This document shows positions 47,652 through 57,998 of a stretch of DNA of 64,000 nucleotides, piece after piece. The first letter of the stretch is position 1. Every line of letters begins with the position of its first letter. Below the pieces are notes generated by a model. It was not told the origin of the DNA. It did not search any database and worked only from the letters and a program-made list of their open reading frames with translations. The stretch spans positions 62,001 through 126,000 of the forward strand of contig NW_026015093.1 of the NCBI RefSeq assembly GCF_020379485.1. The letters run 5' to 3'. The stretch is from Brassica napus (Eukaryota; Streptophyta; Magnoliopsida; Brassicales; Brassicaceae). The position numbers and the translations under genes were made by a program.

Positions 47652-50600
47652 GACTTTAGGAGATCCTAAGCCAAGCTTGGAACTCTGAAGAGTCTCCCTC
47701 ATTAAAAACCTTACAAGGAAAACCCATTGGGACAAAACCTTGCAAGGGAAAAAGAGTAGAGCTCTCCAAAGCCTAGGGATTGGCCAGTGAGCTCTTGTGC
47801 CTTAGAACCAGTGTGGTTGGACACAAGAAGCTCTGGATCACGGCCTAATAGGTGCAGCAACTCTTCACAGCTTTGCGCACACTTCACACTTCAGCTTCAC
47901 CTCTTCATGGAACCGGTTTGAAGTCTCCCCCTCTCAACTGACTTCTCAGCCATCTTAGAGAAGCTAGGACACGACCAGATCATCTTCAAAACACCAGTGA
48001 GGTTGATCAACACTTCACACACGGCTTTCCCTCTTCATAGAACTGGTTTGAATCTCCCCCTCTCAACAGACTTCACAGCCACCTTAGAGAAGCTAGAAAT
48101 GACCAGGAACACCTTTAGTGAGGCTCAAGCAATGGTACCTGATACATTATCCCAAAGGTGCATCAGTACCTATCAAAAACAAGAAAATGAATATCCTGCA
48201 TCACACTTGATGCACACAATCTCACAATTCAATCATAATCATTTTACGTATCTTTTCAAGCACAAGCAATGAATAAGATGAATAAAAAGGTTTTAAAAGT
48301 CTAAGGGAACTTCCCTTGTGTTTTTGTGAGTTTCCTAACTCGGCCAATGCACCATCTTCATGGCATCACCAACTTCTTGGAAAGGCAGAATGGATTCATC
48401 AGCTTCTCCTCAATCACCTCTCATTGAAGCCGCATTGATGGAGAGCGTTCTTCTTCACTCGCCAAGACTGCTCTGAACAGCCTCTTGCCTAGACACGCCA
48501 CTATCTTGGTCCGGTTGATGATCCTTGTAGAAGCCTTTGCAAAGACTTGTTACTGACCATGGATCATATGCATTAAGACTCCCCCTCAAGCTTAGAACCA
48601 AGACTAGAAGGAGCTAAGCTTGTGATGATCCTATGCATCTCCATGGTCTAATAACTATCATCTTTTATGATAGCTTTCTTCTTGTGAGTTTTCTCTCTTC
48701 CTTAACCAGGAATTAGGGTGTTTGAATCACCATAGAGAGTCTCACAAGACACGCCTCTCATTGCATAATGACCCATGCTACACTTCCTGTAGACTAAGGA
48801 CTAGATATGTCCAATGGTATTATGCAATGGCCATCTCTCATTGCATACTCAATCACACTACACTTCCTGTAGATTATGGACTAACATGTCCTAGTGATGA
48901 TATGCAATGGCACAAGATCTTTGTCTTTACATTCTTGGTTGTTGGCGAGTTTCATGTATCACATTCCTTGTGTACCTAACACCACCACAACTCAATGCAA
49001 GATCAGATCATCCCATTGGGATCAAACCAAGATTATCCATCCTGTTTGATCACCAATGCCACAATAATATAGGATACTTGAGACAAGCTAGAAAATCAAG
49101 ACAATCAAGCAAAGACAATCAATTCAGTTTTGTTTTCTTCTTTTTTTTTTTAAATGCAACAATAGATGAATGCATTAGGTTACACACTAACTATATGAAT
49201 GAAACAGATTCAATCCAAATGGAACACAAGTCTAGATGATACTTATGCAATCAAGACGACAAGAGTGACTCAATTCATGCTTATGCTCACTAGTTTTATC
49301 AAAGCCAATGATTCAAGTAGCTTAGACATACTACTATTTGCTTATAATACATCACTGATGGATTTAACTATGGCATAGCAACAATCAGAACTGGACTGAG
49401 TCAAGACAAGCAGATTTCAATTTCTAACAATGACAATGCAAGTTCTATACAGTTCTCTAAATGCAAAGCTTATATCAGTACATTTGCAATTTAGGCTCAT
49501 TTTTAAATGCATTACTACATGAATGCACAATCTTAAAGCATTAGCTATATGAATGCAACAGGTTCAATCCATGAGTAATATTAAAGCTCTGCACAACAGT
49601 TTCAATCAGAACCAATGATGCAAGCAACTTAGACAATTTCTAATTGATGCAAGACTTTCATTGATGGATTAAACATAGGCAATAGCATCAGATAACACTA
49701 GGATTGAACTTAGACAGTATGAGATATGCTAAGTATGCAAAATAACTTATCAATCATGATGCAAGCAGCAGAGACATTCTACTCAATTCTACAACACATT
49801 CATGATGATTCAAGCTATGACAATACTCAAGACAATGCAATAAACAGAACATGAGATTCTGGGACTCTAGACATTACTTACTATCAATAAGACAATGCAG
49901 CAGCAAAACAATCTCAGTGCAATTAGCCTAGACATTCTACTTAGAAGCTATAAACTCTTAATGGAATTAGGAAAAGCACATAGTATAATCAGGAGATAAA
50001 CCTATCAAGACATATTAAGATAGATGAGACTAGGTTTACTCCCTTGTTTAAGGTGATGAGGAGTGGTCGTTGCCACTTGAATCCTCACTTCTTCTTCTTC
50101 TCTTATTGCAATCACCCTTCTGAATTTGCCACCATGATGGAATGCTTGTGGATGCTTCAGCTACTTCTTCAATCACCTCACAATAGAAGCCGCCTTGATA
50201 GAGTAGCCTTCTTCTTCACACAGCCAAGAGTGCTCTGTCTTAGTTTGAGCACCCTCTTGAATAGGCACGCCACTGCCTAGACCCGGTTAGCTTCTTCTTC
50301 AGGTACTTGCAATGTTAAGGAGAAGAACACCAGTGAGTTTTACAACCATCTGTGCTTCTCCCTTTTTGTAACACTTCTCCATTGTACACACAATGGGCAT
50401 CATTCTTTCTCTTTCAACTCGGATTTGATGATGAACTAGGAACACCTTTTGTGAACCTGAAACATCACTCAAACTCTAGCAAAGATAAGTCACAATTGCA
50501 TTGGGATCAATCCTTGACTTCATCAAGTTTGATCACCAATGTCTCAAGCTTTATAACATTAGATAGAATCAAGACAATGTCAAGTTCTTATCTATGCAAG

Positions 50601-51736
50601 CAACCATTCTCTAAATACTAAGCAAGACCTTATCAGATTCAAGTCAAAGTATTTAGGCAATTTTATGCAACTTAGATTTTAATCTAAATGCAACAATACA
50701 AGGCAGTATGCATTAATCTTAATCAGTTTCTAACTCATGAAAGCAAGCATGATTAGATAATATAATCTATCATCTTAACAAGACAAGTTAATTTAGAACT
50801 GACATTAAGCATTTAACCATTTTCAGTAGTATTGATGTCAAATCTTGATTAATAAATTATCAAGTTTGATTCCCAATATCACAAGCAATGCAACAGATAG
50901 ACACAAGGCATTATCAAGTTCTATTCTTTGCAAGCTAAATCTCTAAGTACAAGTAAGATCCTAACAGATTCAAGACAAGTTACTTAGGCACTCTTAAGAG
51001 CTTCTTTACTCAGTACTTAGACATGAATCTAATACTTCAATGTAAGACAGCCACAAGACTATATGCAACAGCTTCAAATTCGGTTTCACTCCATGTATGC
51101 AAGCAGATTTAATTAATCACAACAAGCATCACTATGAACCGGAGCTAAGCATACTAAACAATTTCAATACCCAAACAAGACTCTTAAAGTATCCTGGGAC
51201 AGATTCTAAAGCAACTTCATTTTAGCAATCTTTTAAACAATCCTCAGGTTTCCAATCACATCACAACATCACAACCTGTTCATACACTCAAGCTTTATAC
51301 AAGAGAAAGAGATTTCCTTACAGCCAAGGAACTAGTGTTAGTTCCTTGAAACTCCTTAGTACATGGGAAGATCCGAGCTGTTGGTGTCAACTCCTACATC
51401 TCCTTCTTTCATGGACCTTTCTCTTGAACCCACCATGCCTAAGACACCTCCTCTCTTCATTTTTGAGTCGCCATACCAGGTACAAGTTGAAAGCTTTCAC
51501 CTTTCTTCTTGGACAGTGAATGGGAATGGCTTGGACATGCTTCCAATGGCCTTCTTTCTTCAGGACGACCATGAGAGAGTGGAGAACGACCAAGAACAGC
51601 TTCTGGACGCCATTGATGAGCACACCTTCTTCTTGAAGAGGTTGAACAGCCAAATGACCATGAAGCTTCTTCTTGGTTTGGAAATGGAATGGGAGTGAGC
51701 TTTGAGCTTAGCAGAAGCTGGAACCAAGTTCTAATG
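47652..51736 (-). other. LARD-c internal region without pol
   Basis: Collinear with LARD-b 2954-6999 with small indels: pre-PPT motif (about 47697-47760), repeats with tccccctctcaac (about 47925 and 48055), internal PPT, double-hairpin module, an AT-rich tract of roughly 2 kb (49050-51300), then the 5' part. Frames up to about 111 codons; none recognisable. Confidence 0.7.
48759..48910 (-). repeat. Double 72-bp inverted-repeat module (LARD-c)
   Basis: Same 152-bp length and same cattgcata/tatgcaatgg ends as 4075-4226. Nearly identical by eye. Confidence 0.75.
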
Positions 51737-51754
51737 AACCTGGCTCTGATACCA
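51737..51754 (-). other. Primer binding site of LARD-c
   Basis: Minus strand TGGTATCAGAGCCAGGTT. The adjoining LTR end has lost one T compared with the other LTR (ccatagagattt for ccatatgagattt). Confidence 0.85.
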
Positions 51755-52379
51755 TAGAGATTTAAGAGTACTCAGGTTGTATGTGTGTATGAAACCCAAA
51801 TGGGTAAAGAGAGAGAGCTTGGAAGCGATTTGAGAGAAAGGAAGTTTGATGAGTGTTTGTGTGTCTAAGTGTTTAAGAGATTAGTAACAAGACTGAGAAC
51901 GTGTATAGAGATTCAGGATGAGAGACTAGAGAGACTAAGAAAGTGTTTCAGATTAGAGAAGGAGAAGGGAAACCCCCTTACTCACTTAAGAGTTACAAAA
52001 CATCACTTATGAGCTTATATATGCTCTTTACAACTTGCAATCATAAACCTAAATCTAAGGGCTGTTATAACTTGAATTTAAATGAATGGATGAGATGGAG
52101 AGATGGTCTTGGTCGTGGCTGTGCTGTTCCTGATGGATAATTGGTCCATTTGAATCTGGTCAAGGGAAGGCTGGCTCCTTATTGGCTAGCTAAAGGCTCC
52201 CATGAATCTGCCCACTTCTTTTGCTAGATACATGGTCTCCTTTTGCTTTTACTTTACAGCAAGAGACTCTCCTTTCCAGCCTGTCACTCGCCATCCTCTC
52301 CTTTGTCTTCTTCTCTTAAGAGTTTCACCAGTGCCCTATTTTTGCACCAACTTCAAATGTGCTCAAATGGTTGACTGGT
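51755..52379 (-). repeat. Truncated 5' LTR of LARD-c (625 bp)
   Basis: Matches 46687-47312 and then breaks off at gactggt. About 325 bp of U3, including the CCGTAC cluster, are missing. It would probably not promote transcription as the full LTR does. Confidence 0.8.
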
Positions 52380-52616
52380 TGGTGTGATCCTGATCAGGAT
52401 TGGAATCAATGGATTGAAGCCAATGTATGGGTCAGCTATACGACTGATCATGGTGCAGTTTAATGGACAATATCATACTCTTATTGGCATGATCTATGAG
52501 GTTCTGGATAGAGAGAAGAGAAGAACTGTTGGTACTGCCTTGAAACAGCTTGAACAAAGAGGATTCAACCAACTGAGCTTAACAGGAGCTATGGATACCA
52601 TTCACCTCGTCCAAAT
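52380..52616 (+). other. Unrecognised DNA, left part of the Copia-C target
   Basis: 237 bp between LARD-c and Copia-C. A plus-strand frame starts at 52384 and is still open at the Copia-C border. Across the insertion the same frame continues from 57999 to a stop near 58160. I do not recognise a domain. The right side leads into a CRM-like LTR, so this may be the degenerate end of an old Gypsy element. Confidence 0.4.
52612..52616 (+). repeat. Target-site duplication of Copia-C, left copy
   Basis: caaat at 52612-52616 and again at 57999-58003. Confidence 0.88.
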
Positions 52617-53085
52617 TATACACTTTTGTGTATTAGAGCATGATTCAACTAATCAGGGATAATCAGATGAAAAGATTAAAGAGATTAAGAGATTTTAGTG
52701 AGAGAATAGAGAGAGAGACTCAAAACTCCATTAATTAATAACTGATGAGGGTTTACAAGTATATAAAGAGAGAGCAACAAGGGATTTCGAAATGTATAAG
52801 CATGTGTAGTCAAAGGACAGGCTGGAACTCCTTTTGAATCACTTGGCTGTGCTTTCTCACATGCTTGCACTAGTGTAAAAGCATCCTCTCCTTTCCAGCA
52901 TCATACAGGCTGTCAAAGTGCTCCCTTATCCTTCCTTATCCTCTTAGGTCGAGTTTACCCTCTTCTCTTCACTAAGTTACCTTCTCATCTCATCAGATAA
53001 CTTCCCAAGTAGTTACTGTGGTTAAAATAAAGTTACCACAGTAAAACTCTACAGTTACTGTCTCTCCTTGGTCTTCATCTCAATA
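52617..53085 (-). repeat. 3' LTR of Copia-C (469 bp)
   Basis: Identical by eye to 57530-57998. Near its sense start it has a perfect 10-bp inverted repeat, ttactgtggt (53013-53022) and accacagtaa (53035-53044). Confidence 0.9.
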
Positions 53086-53100
53086 CTCCCCCTCAAGCTT
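53086..53100 (-). other. Polypurine tract of Copia-C
   Basis: Minus strand AAGCTTGAGGGGGAG next to the 3' LTR. The pre-PPT motif is at about 53143-53205. Confidence 0.85.
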
Positions 53101-53227
53101 GACCATGTAGAACAAGTCAAGCTTGGAAACCATGAAGACCTCCCTCATTAAAAACCTCACCAAGTAAAACCCATTGGGATAAAACCTTGATGAGGGAAAA
53201 AGAGTGGAGACTCCATGGTTAAGGGGC

Positions 53228-56200
53228 TCAGCTCCTGGGAGTAAGATCAATGAGTCCAAGCCTTGATAGTATGGACTCCATTGTCTTTAATCTCGCTGCC
53301 TTAGTAAACACATCTGCAAGCTGATCTTCACTTCTTGTATAGCATGGCAGAATCACTCCCAAGATAATCATCTGCCTCACCTTATGACAATCCACTTCTA
53401 TGTGCTTTGTTCTCTCATGAAACACTGAATTGGAAGCAATGTGGATAGCTGCTTGATTGTCACAATGCATTGTCATAGGTGTGGTCTGCTCGATCTCCAA
53501 GTGCTTCAAAATACCCTTGATCCACACTAACTCATTTGTAAGCTTCAACATAGCTCTATACTCAGCTTCAGCACTTGAACAGGAGATGACCTTCTGCTTC
53601 TTACTCTTCCAAGTAACCAGATTCCCTCCAATGAATGTACAATACCCAGTAGTTGATCTCCTGTCCACTCTATCTCCTGCCCAATCAGCATCACAATACC
53701 CAACCACTTCTGTACTGCCATTGCAACCCATCCAAACTCCTTGTCCATGCGAGCCACTCAAATACCTTAGTATCCTATCAACCATCTTCCAGTGATGTAC
53801 CTTTGGCGCCTGCATATGTTGGCTCACTTGATTCACAGCAAAGCATATATCAGGTCTGGTGATAGTCAAGTAGATCAGCTTACCCACCATCCTCCTATAC
53901 AGCTTAGCATCCTCAAACAACTGGTTCTCTTCAACCTCCCCCTCACGCAAGACCTTATACCCTTCCTCAAGAGGTGTCTTAGCTATCTTTCCTCCAAGCA
54001 CATCAGTCTCCTTCAGCATATCCATAGTGTACTTCCTTTGAGACATAAACAAACCCTCCTTAGATCTGCATATCTCAATCCCCAAAAAATACTTCATCTC
54101 TCCCAAATCCTTGATGTCAAACACAGATTTGAGAAACTCCTTAGTAGCCTGAATCCCTGCCTTATCACTTCCTGTGATAATCAAATCATCCACATACACT
54201 AGAATCACAATGCTCCCTGAAGGTCCTGTCAAGGTGAAGAGAGTGTGATCTAGTTCAGACTTCCTAAAGCCTCTCCCATTGAGTGTTGTACTCAGCTTCC
54301 TGTACCAAGCTCTAGGTGACTGTTTCAACCCATATATTGCTTTCTTCAATCTCAAAACATTCCCTGGCTTTACTAGATGCTCAAGACCAGGAGGTGGATG
54401 CATGTATACTTCATCTTCAAGTTCACCTTGCAAGAAAGCATTCTTCACATCCATTTGCCACAAATCCCACTCCAAGTTTGTTGCAATAGATAACACAATT
54501 CGAATTGTGTGAAGCTTGGCCACTGGTGCAAAAGTATCAATGTAATCTTCCCCATAAGTCTGTGTAAATCCTCTTGCAACCAGCCTAGTCTTGCGCCTAT
54601 CTATCTCCCCATTTGCAAGGTACTTGATGGTGAAGATCCATCTGCTTGAAACTGCCTTCTTCCCTTTAGGTAACTCACTCTCATACCAAGTATCATTCCT
54701 GATCATTGCATCCCTTTCATCTCCTACTGAATCTCTCCAAACCTTGTGCTTCATAGCTTCCTCATAAGATCTTGGTATCTCATTCTCATCCAAGTTACAC
54801 ATAAACACCATGTGCTCTTCTGGAAACTCAGCAAAGGAACACACGGCTTGAGAGGGATGCTCCACAGCCTGGGCATTGTAGTACACTCTCGTGTTTACCC
54901 AGTTGGAAGGATCCCTCCTTATCCTTGTGCTCCTCCGCAAGGTCTCAACCTGTTCTTCAGCCTGAACATTCTCTTGTGCTTCCTCTCTTAAACCAGTAGG
55001 TTCTCCCTGCTCATTTCCACCTGACTGAGCTTCACTCTCTACTTCCTGTGTCTCCTCCTGATCATGCTGACCTGAATCCTCTTGGTTATGCTCCTGCTCC
55101 CCTGATTCAGATCCATTCCCCCTCTCATGATCAAGAGGGGTTGTTCCTCCAGCTTCTCCAGCTTGATTAGAAGGTCCTGTTCTTCCTGGTTCCTGATCTT
55201 GGGATAATCCTATCCCTAGCCTCTCCAACAACACTCTCAATGTTGTTGCCTTCTCTGATGGAGCTCGGGACAGATCCTCTAGGTCTTCCCATTTCTTCTC
55301 CTCATAATACCCTTTAGACTCAACAAACTTCACTTCTCTAGATACCATAACCCTCCTAGTTATTGGATCATAACATTTGTAGCCTTTCTGAGTGATTGAG
55401 TACCCAATGAACATAGCTTTAGTACTCTTTGCTTCTAGCTTGTTCCTTCTTTCTCCGGGAATCATCACATAACATAAGCACCCAAAGACTCTCAAATGAT
55501 CAATGTGTGGCTTGGTCTTGTTCAATACTTCAAAGGGAGACAGTTTCTTCAAGACACGGGTTGGCACTCTATTGATGAGATAGCAAGCAGTCTGAACAGC
55601 ATCACTCCAAAACCTCTTAGGGACATTCATGTGGAACATTATTGATCTCGCAACCTCCATCAAATGTCTGTTCTTCCTCTCAGCCACCCCATTTTGTTGT
55701 GGTGTGTAGGGACAGCTAGTTTGTTGCACAATCCCATGCTTTGCAAGATGACTCTTGAAAGCATATTCTCCTCCATTATCAGACCTCAGAATCTTCACAG
55801 TGGCATTGTACTGGTTAGTAACATATGCTTGGAAGTTCATGAAGGCTTCTAGGACTCTGTCTTTGGAGGGAATCATGGTGATCCATGTGTACTTTGACTT
55901 CTCATCAATGAAAGTCACAAAGTACTTATGGCTGTCTCTAGACATACAGGGAGCTGTCCACACGTCTGAATGCACCAGATCAAAGCAATTCTCATATCTG
56001 GTTTCTGATGTTGGGAAGACAGTCCTACAGTGCTTTCCAAGTATACAAGCTTCACACTCCAAGTGATTGAACGCCATACTTGGTAGAATCAGTTCAATTG
56101 CCTTGGCATGAGGATGTCCCAGCCTTGCATGCCATGTGAGATTATCACACCTATCCGTTGTGCTGCTTAAACACACAGACTCCACAGGACTAGGCGCCTC

Positions 56201-57397
56201 AGTTGTTTGGAGATGATAGAGCTGATGCTTGCTGTCTCCTCTGCCAATAACCCTTCCAGTCTTCAAATCCTGGAACTCAACTTCATTTGGTCTGAAAACC
56301 ACTTGACAATCCAGATCAACTGTAGCCTTCTTAACTGAGATTAGATTGGATGTAAACTGAGGTAGGTAGAAGGCAGTGGAGTTCTTCTCAAACAGCTTGA
56401 GGTTTCCCACTCCTTCTATTGGGATCCTGGTACCATTGGCTATCATGACACTCCCTGTTGCTGCTTTAACCTCACTGATTAGTCTCTTGTCACTGATCAT
56501 GTGGTGTGTTGCTCCAGAGTCAATGATGATGGGTTTAGATGTGGATGCTTTGGCAGGAGCACCCTGACTCCGGGTCGTAGCCAAAGCATACACATGCTTA
56601 ACCAACTCATCCCATTCCTTCTTTGTCACACACTCATCTGCCCTCTTGGTATCCATTCCTCTCATATCCGCACTGTCTCCTACTGTTTCTCCCATGTAAG
56701 CTGAGTATGAACACTCTCCTATAACCATCTGCTGAAGTACATCCTTGATTCTCTTCAAGATCACACTCATCCTGTCACTTAAGTGCCCAGACTCGCTATA
56801 CTTTCTCCATGCCCTTCTCTTCATTAACCACTCCTTAGAAAGTTTTCTCAACCTTCCCTTCTTACAGCTTGTACCTCCCTTCCATCTTTCTGGCTTCCTG
56901 TTCATTTCCCACACACAAGTATATTTAACAAGTTCACATACCTCTTCCATAAGGAAGCTGAAGATCACATCTTGCTTCCTCCTTTCTTGACAACATCTCG
57001 GATTTGATGTGTGTGTCTTCACCACATCTAGCTCTGACCATACTTCTCTCAGCCTTCCCACAAGCTGATAACACTCATCCTTTCCTTGTCTCAAGCCGCG
57101 GATCACCCCTCTGTCCTCAACGACTCTCACAAGCTTAGACTTGCCTAAAGTTGCTTCAATCTCACTCTTTGTAGTGTTTCCTTGAACAACTTCATTTCCC
57201 AGCTTCAGACCTCTTGGCTGACCTTCTTCAGTAGCCATTTCCGTGAAAGGTTTCCCCTTTCCATGACTACTCCATAACCCACAGCTTTCCAAAGCTCTCT
57301 TTGCCCATCTTGACCAATCGCCCTCCCTCTCTTCTTCAAGCTCCATGGTTGTACTAGATCTGTGCTTCATTTCCATGTTGAGATAGTTTGAATCCAT
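53228..57397 (-). CDS. Copia-C gag-pol polyprotein (1389 aa)
   Basis: One open frame with its own ATG at 57397. Residues 1-285 are a gag-like region that keeps LVGRLREVWSEL (compare LGRFRSLWSEL of Copia-B) but has no CX2CX4HX4C zinc knuckle; it is rich in Arg, Lys and Glu. Protease DSG is at 293-295. The integrase zinc finger is H423, H428, C448, C451. The integrase triad is D478, D540, E573, but only 32 residues separate D540 and E573 (35 in Copia-B) because three residues after GGEY are missing. RT has YVDD at 1068-1071; RNase H has DADW at 1236-1239, E1277 and D1313. It ends LIDLTPRS. RT and RNase H look complete. Confidence 0.93.
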   Translation of the reverse strand: MDSNYLNMEMKHRSSTTMELEEEREGDWSRWAKRALESCGLWSSHGKGKPFTEMATEEGQPRGLKLGNEVVQGNTTKSEIEATLGKSKLVRVVEDRGVIRGLRQGKDECYQLVGRLREVWSELDVVKTHTSNPRCCQERRKQDVIFSFLMEEVCELVKYTCVWEMNRKPERWKGGTSCKKGRLRKLSKEWLMKRRAWRKYSESGHLSDRMSVILKRIKDVLQQMVIGECSYSAYMGETVGDSADMRGMDTKRADECVTKKEWDELVKHVYALATTRSQGAPAKASTSKPIIIDSGATHHMISDKRLISEVKAATGSVMIANGTRIPIEGVGNLKLFEKNSTAFYLPQFTSNLISVKKATVDLDCQVVFRPNEVEFQDLKTGRVIGRGDSKHQLYHLQTTEAPSPVESVCLSSTTDRCDNLTWHARLGHPHAKAIELILPSMAFNHLECEACILGKHCRTVFPTSETRYENCFDLVHSDVWTAPCMSRDSHKYFVTFIDEKSKYTWITMIPSKDRVLEAFMNFQAYVTNQYNATVKILRSDNGGEYAFKSHLAKHGIVQQTSCPYTPQQNGVAERKNRHLMEVARSIMFHMNVPKRFWSDAVQTACYLINRVPTRVLKKLSPFEVLNKTKPHIDHLRVFGCLCYVMIPGERRNKLEAKSTKAMFIGYSITQKGYKCYDPITRRVMVSREVKFVESKGYYEEKKWEDLEDLSRAPSEKATTLRVLLERLGIGLSQDQEPGRTGPSNQAGEAGGTTPLDHERGNGSESGEQEHNQEDSGQHDQEETQEVESEAQSGGNEQGEPTGLREEAQENVQAEEQVETLRRSTRIRRDPSNWVNTRVYYNAQAVEHPSQAVCSFAEFPEEHMVFMCNLDENEIPRSYEEAMKHKVWRDSVGDERDAMIRNDTWYESELPKGKKAVSSRWIFTIKYLANGEIDRRKTRLVARGFTQTYGEDYIDTFAPVAKLHTIRIVLSIATNLEWDLWQMDVKNAFLQGELEDEVYMHPPPGLEHLVKPGNVLRLKKAIYGLKQSPRAWYRKLSTTLNGRGFRKSELDHTLFTLTGPSGSIVILVYVDDLIITGSDKAGIQATKEFLKSVFDIKDLGEMKYFLGIEICRSKEGLFMSQRKYTMDMLKETDVLGGKIAKTPLEEGYKVLREGEVEENQLFEDAKLYRRMVGKLIYLTITRPDICFAVNQVSQHMQAPKVHHWKMVDRILRYLSGSHGQGVWMGCNGSTEVVGYCDADWAGDRVDRRSTTGYCTFIGGNLVTWKSKKQKVISCSSAEAEYRAMLKLTNELVWIKGILKHLEIEQTTPMTMHCDNQAAIHIASNSVFHERTKHIEVDCHKVRQMIILGVILPCYTRSEDQLADVFTKAARLKTMESILSRLGLIDLTPRS

Positions 57398-57511
57398 CAG
57401 AATATCTCACACCACTCAGATAATAAAGACCAGAACTCAAGAACACCAAGAACACTCAAGAACACTCAAGAACTTTATGAAAAAACGAAATCACACTCTC
57501 CCCTTTTTAGC
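57398..57511 (-). other. Copia-C leader
   Basis: Short untranslated stretch between the PBS and the gag-pol ATG. It has repeated caagaacac units near 57438-57470. Nothing else seen. Confidence 0.5.
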
Positions 57512-57529
57512 AACCTGGCTCTGATACCA
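57512..57529 (-). other. Primer binding site of Copia-C
   Basis: Minus strand TGGTATCAGAGCCAGGTT directly beside the 5' LTR. Confidence 0.85.
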
Positions 57530-57998
57530 TATACACTTTTGTGTATTAGAGCATGATTCAACTAATCAGGGATAATCAGATGAAAAGATTAAAGAGATTA
57601 AGAGATTTTAGTGAGAGAATAGAGAGAGAGACTCAAAACTCCATTAATTAATAACTGATGAGGGTTTACAAGTATATAAAGAGAGAGCAACAAGGGATTT
57701 CGAAATGTATAAGCATGTGTAGTCAAAGGACAGGCTGGAACTCCTTTTGAATCACTTGGCTGTGCTTTCTCACATGCTTGCACTAGTGTAAAAGCATCCT
57801 CTCCTTTCCAGCATCATACAGGCTGTCAAAGTGCTCCCTTATCCTTCCTTATCCTCTTAGGTCGAGTTTACCCTCTTCTCTTCACTAAGTTACCTTCTCA
57901 TCTCATCAGATAACTTCCCAAGTAGTTACTGTGGTTAAAATAAAGTTACCACAGTAAAACTCTACAGTTACTGTCTCTCCTTGGTCTTCATCTCAATA
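57530..57998 (-). repeat. 5' LTR of Copia-C (469 bp)
   Basis: Identical by eye to 52617-53085; followed by the caaat duplication at 57999-58003. Confidence 0.9.

Larger units (their letters stand above)
46687..52379 (-). mobile_element. LARD-c: non-autonomous LTR element with truncated 5' LTR
   Basis: A minus-strand element collinear with LARD-b: 3' LTR 46687-47636 (950 bp), PPT 47637-47651, internal region to 51736, PBS 51737-51754, then only 625 bp of 5' LTR (51755-52379). The left LTR meets satellite cleanly after gagaa (46682-46686), so the insertion hit CentBr. On the right the LTR stops inside U3 and unrelated sequence follows, so no matching target duplication is found. The two LTRs share all but one substitution and one missing base over the 625 bp, so both insertion and truncation are recent. 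No pol. Confidence 0.85.
52617..57998 (-). mobile_element. Copia-C: complete, very young Ty1/Copia element (5382 bp)
   Basis: A minus-strand element with two 469-bp LTRs (52617-53085 and 57530-57998) that are identical by eye, PPT 53086-53100, one gag-pol frame (57397-53228), PBS 57512-57529 and TSD caaat. LTR ends in sense are TATTG...GTGTATA, a TA...TA type. LTR identity means the insertion is very recent. Its pol is related to Copia-A and -B, but its gag is unlike theirs and lacks a zinc knuckle. Confidence 0.93.

Noticed and set aside
9741..57397. Plus-strand frames opposite the three gag-pol genes as host genes
   Set aside because: All are shadows of the conserved pol codons on the other strand; none has its own motif.
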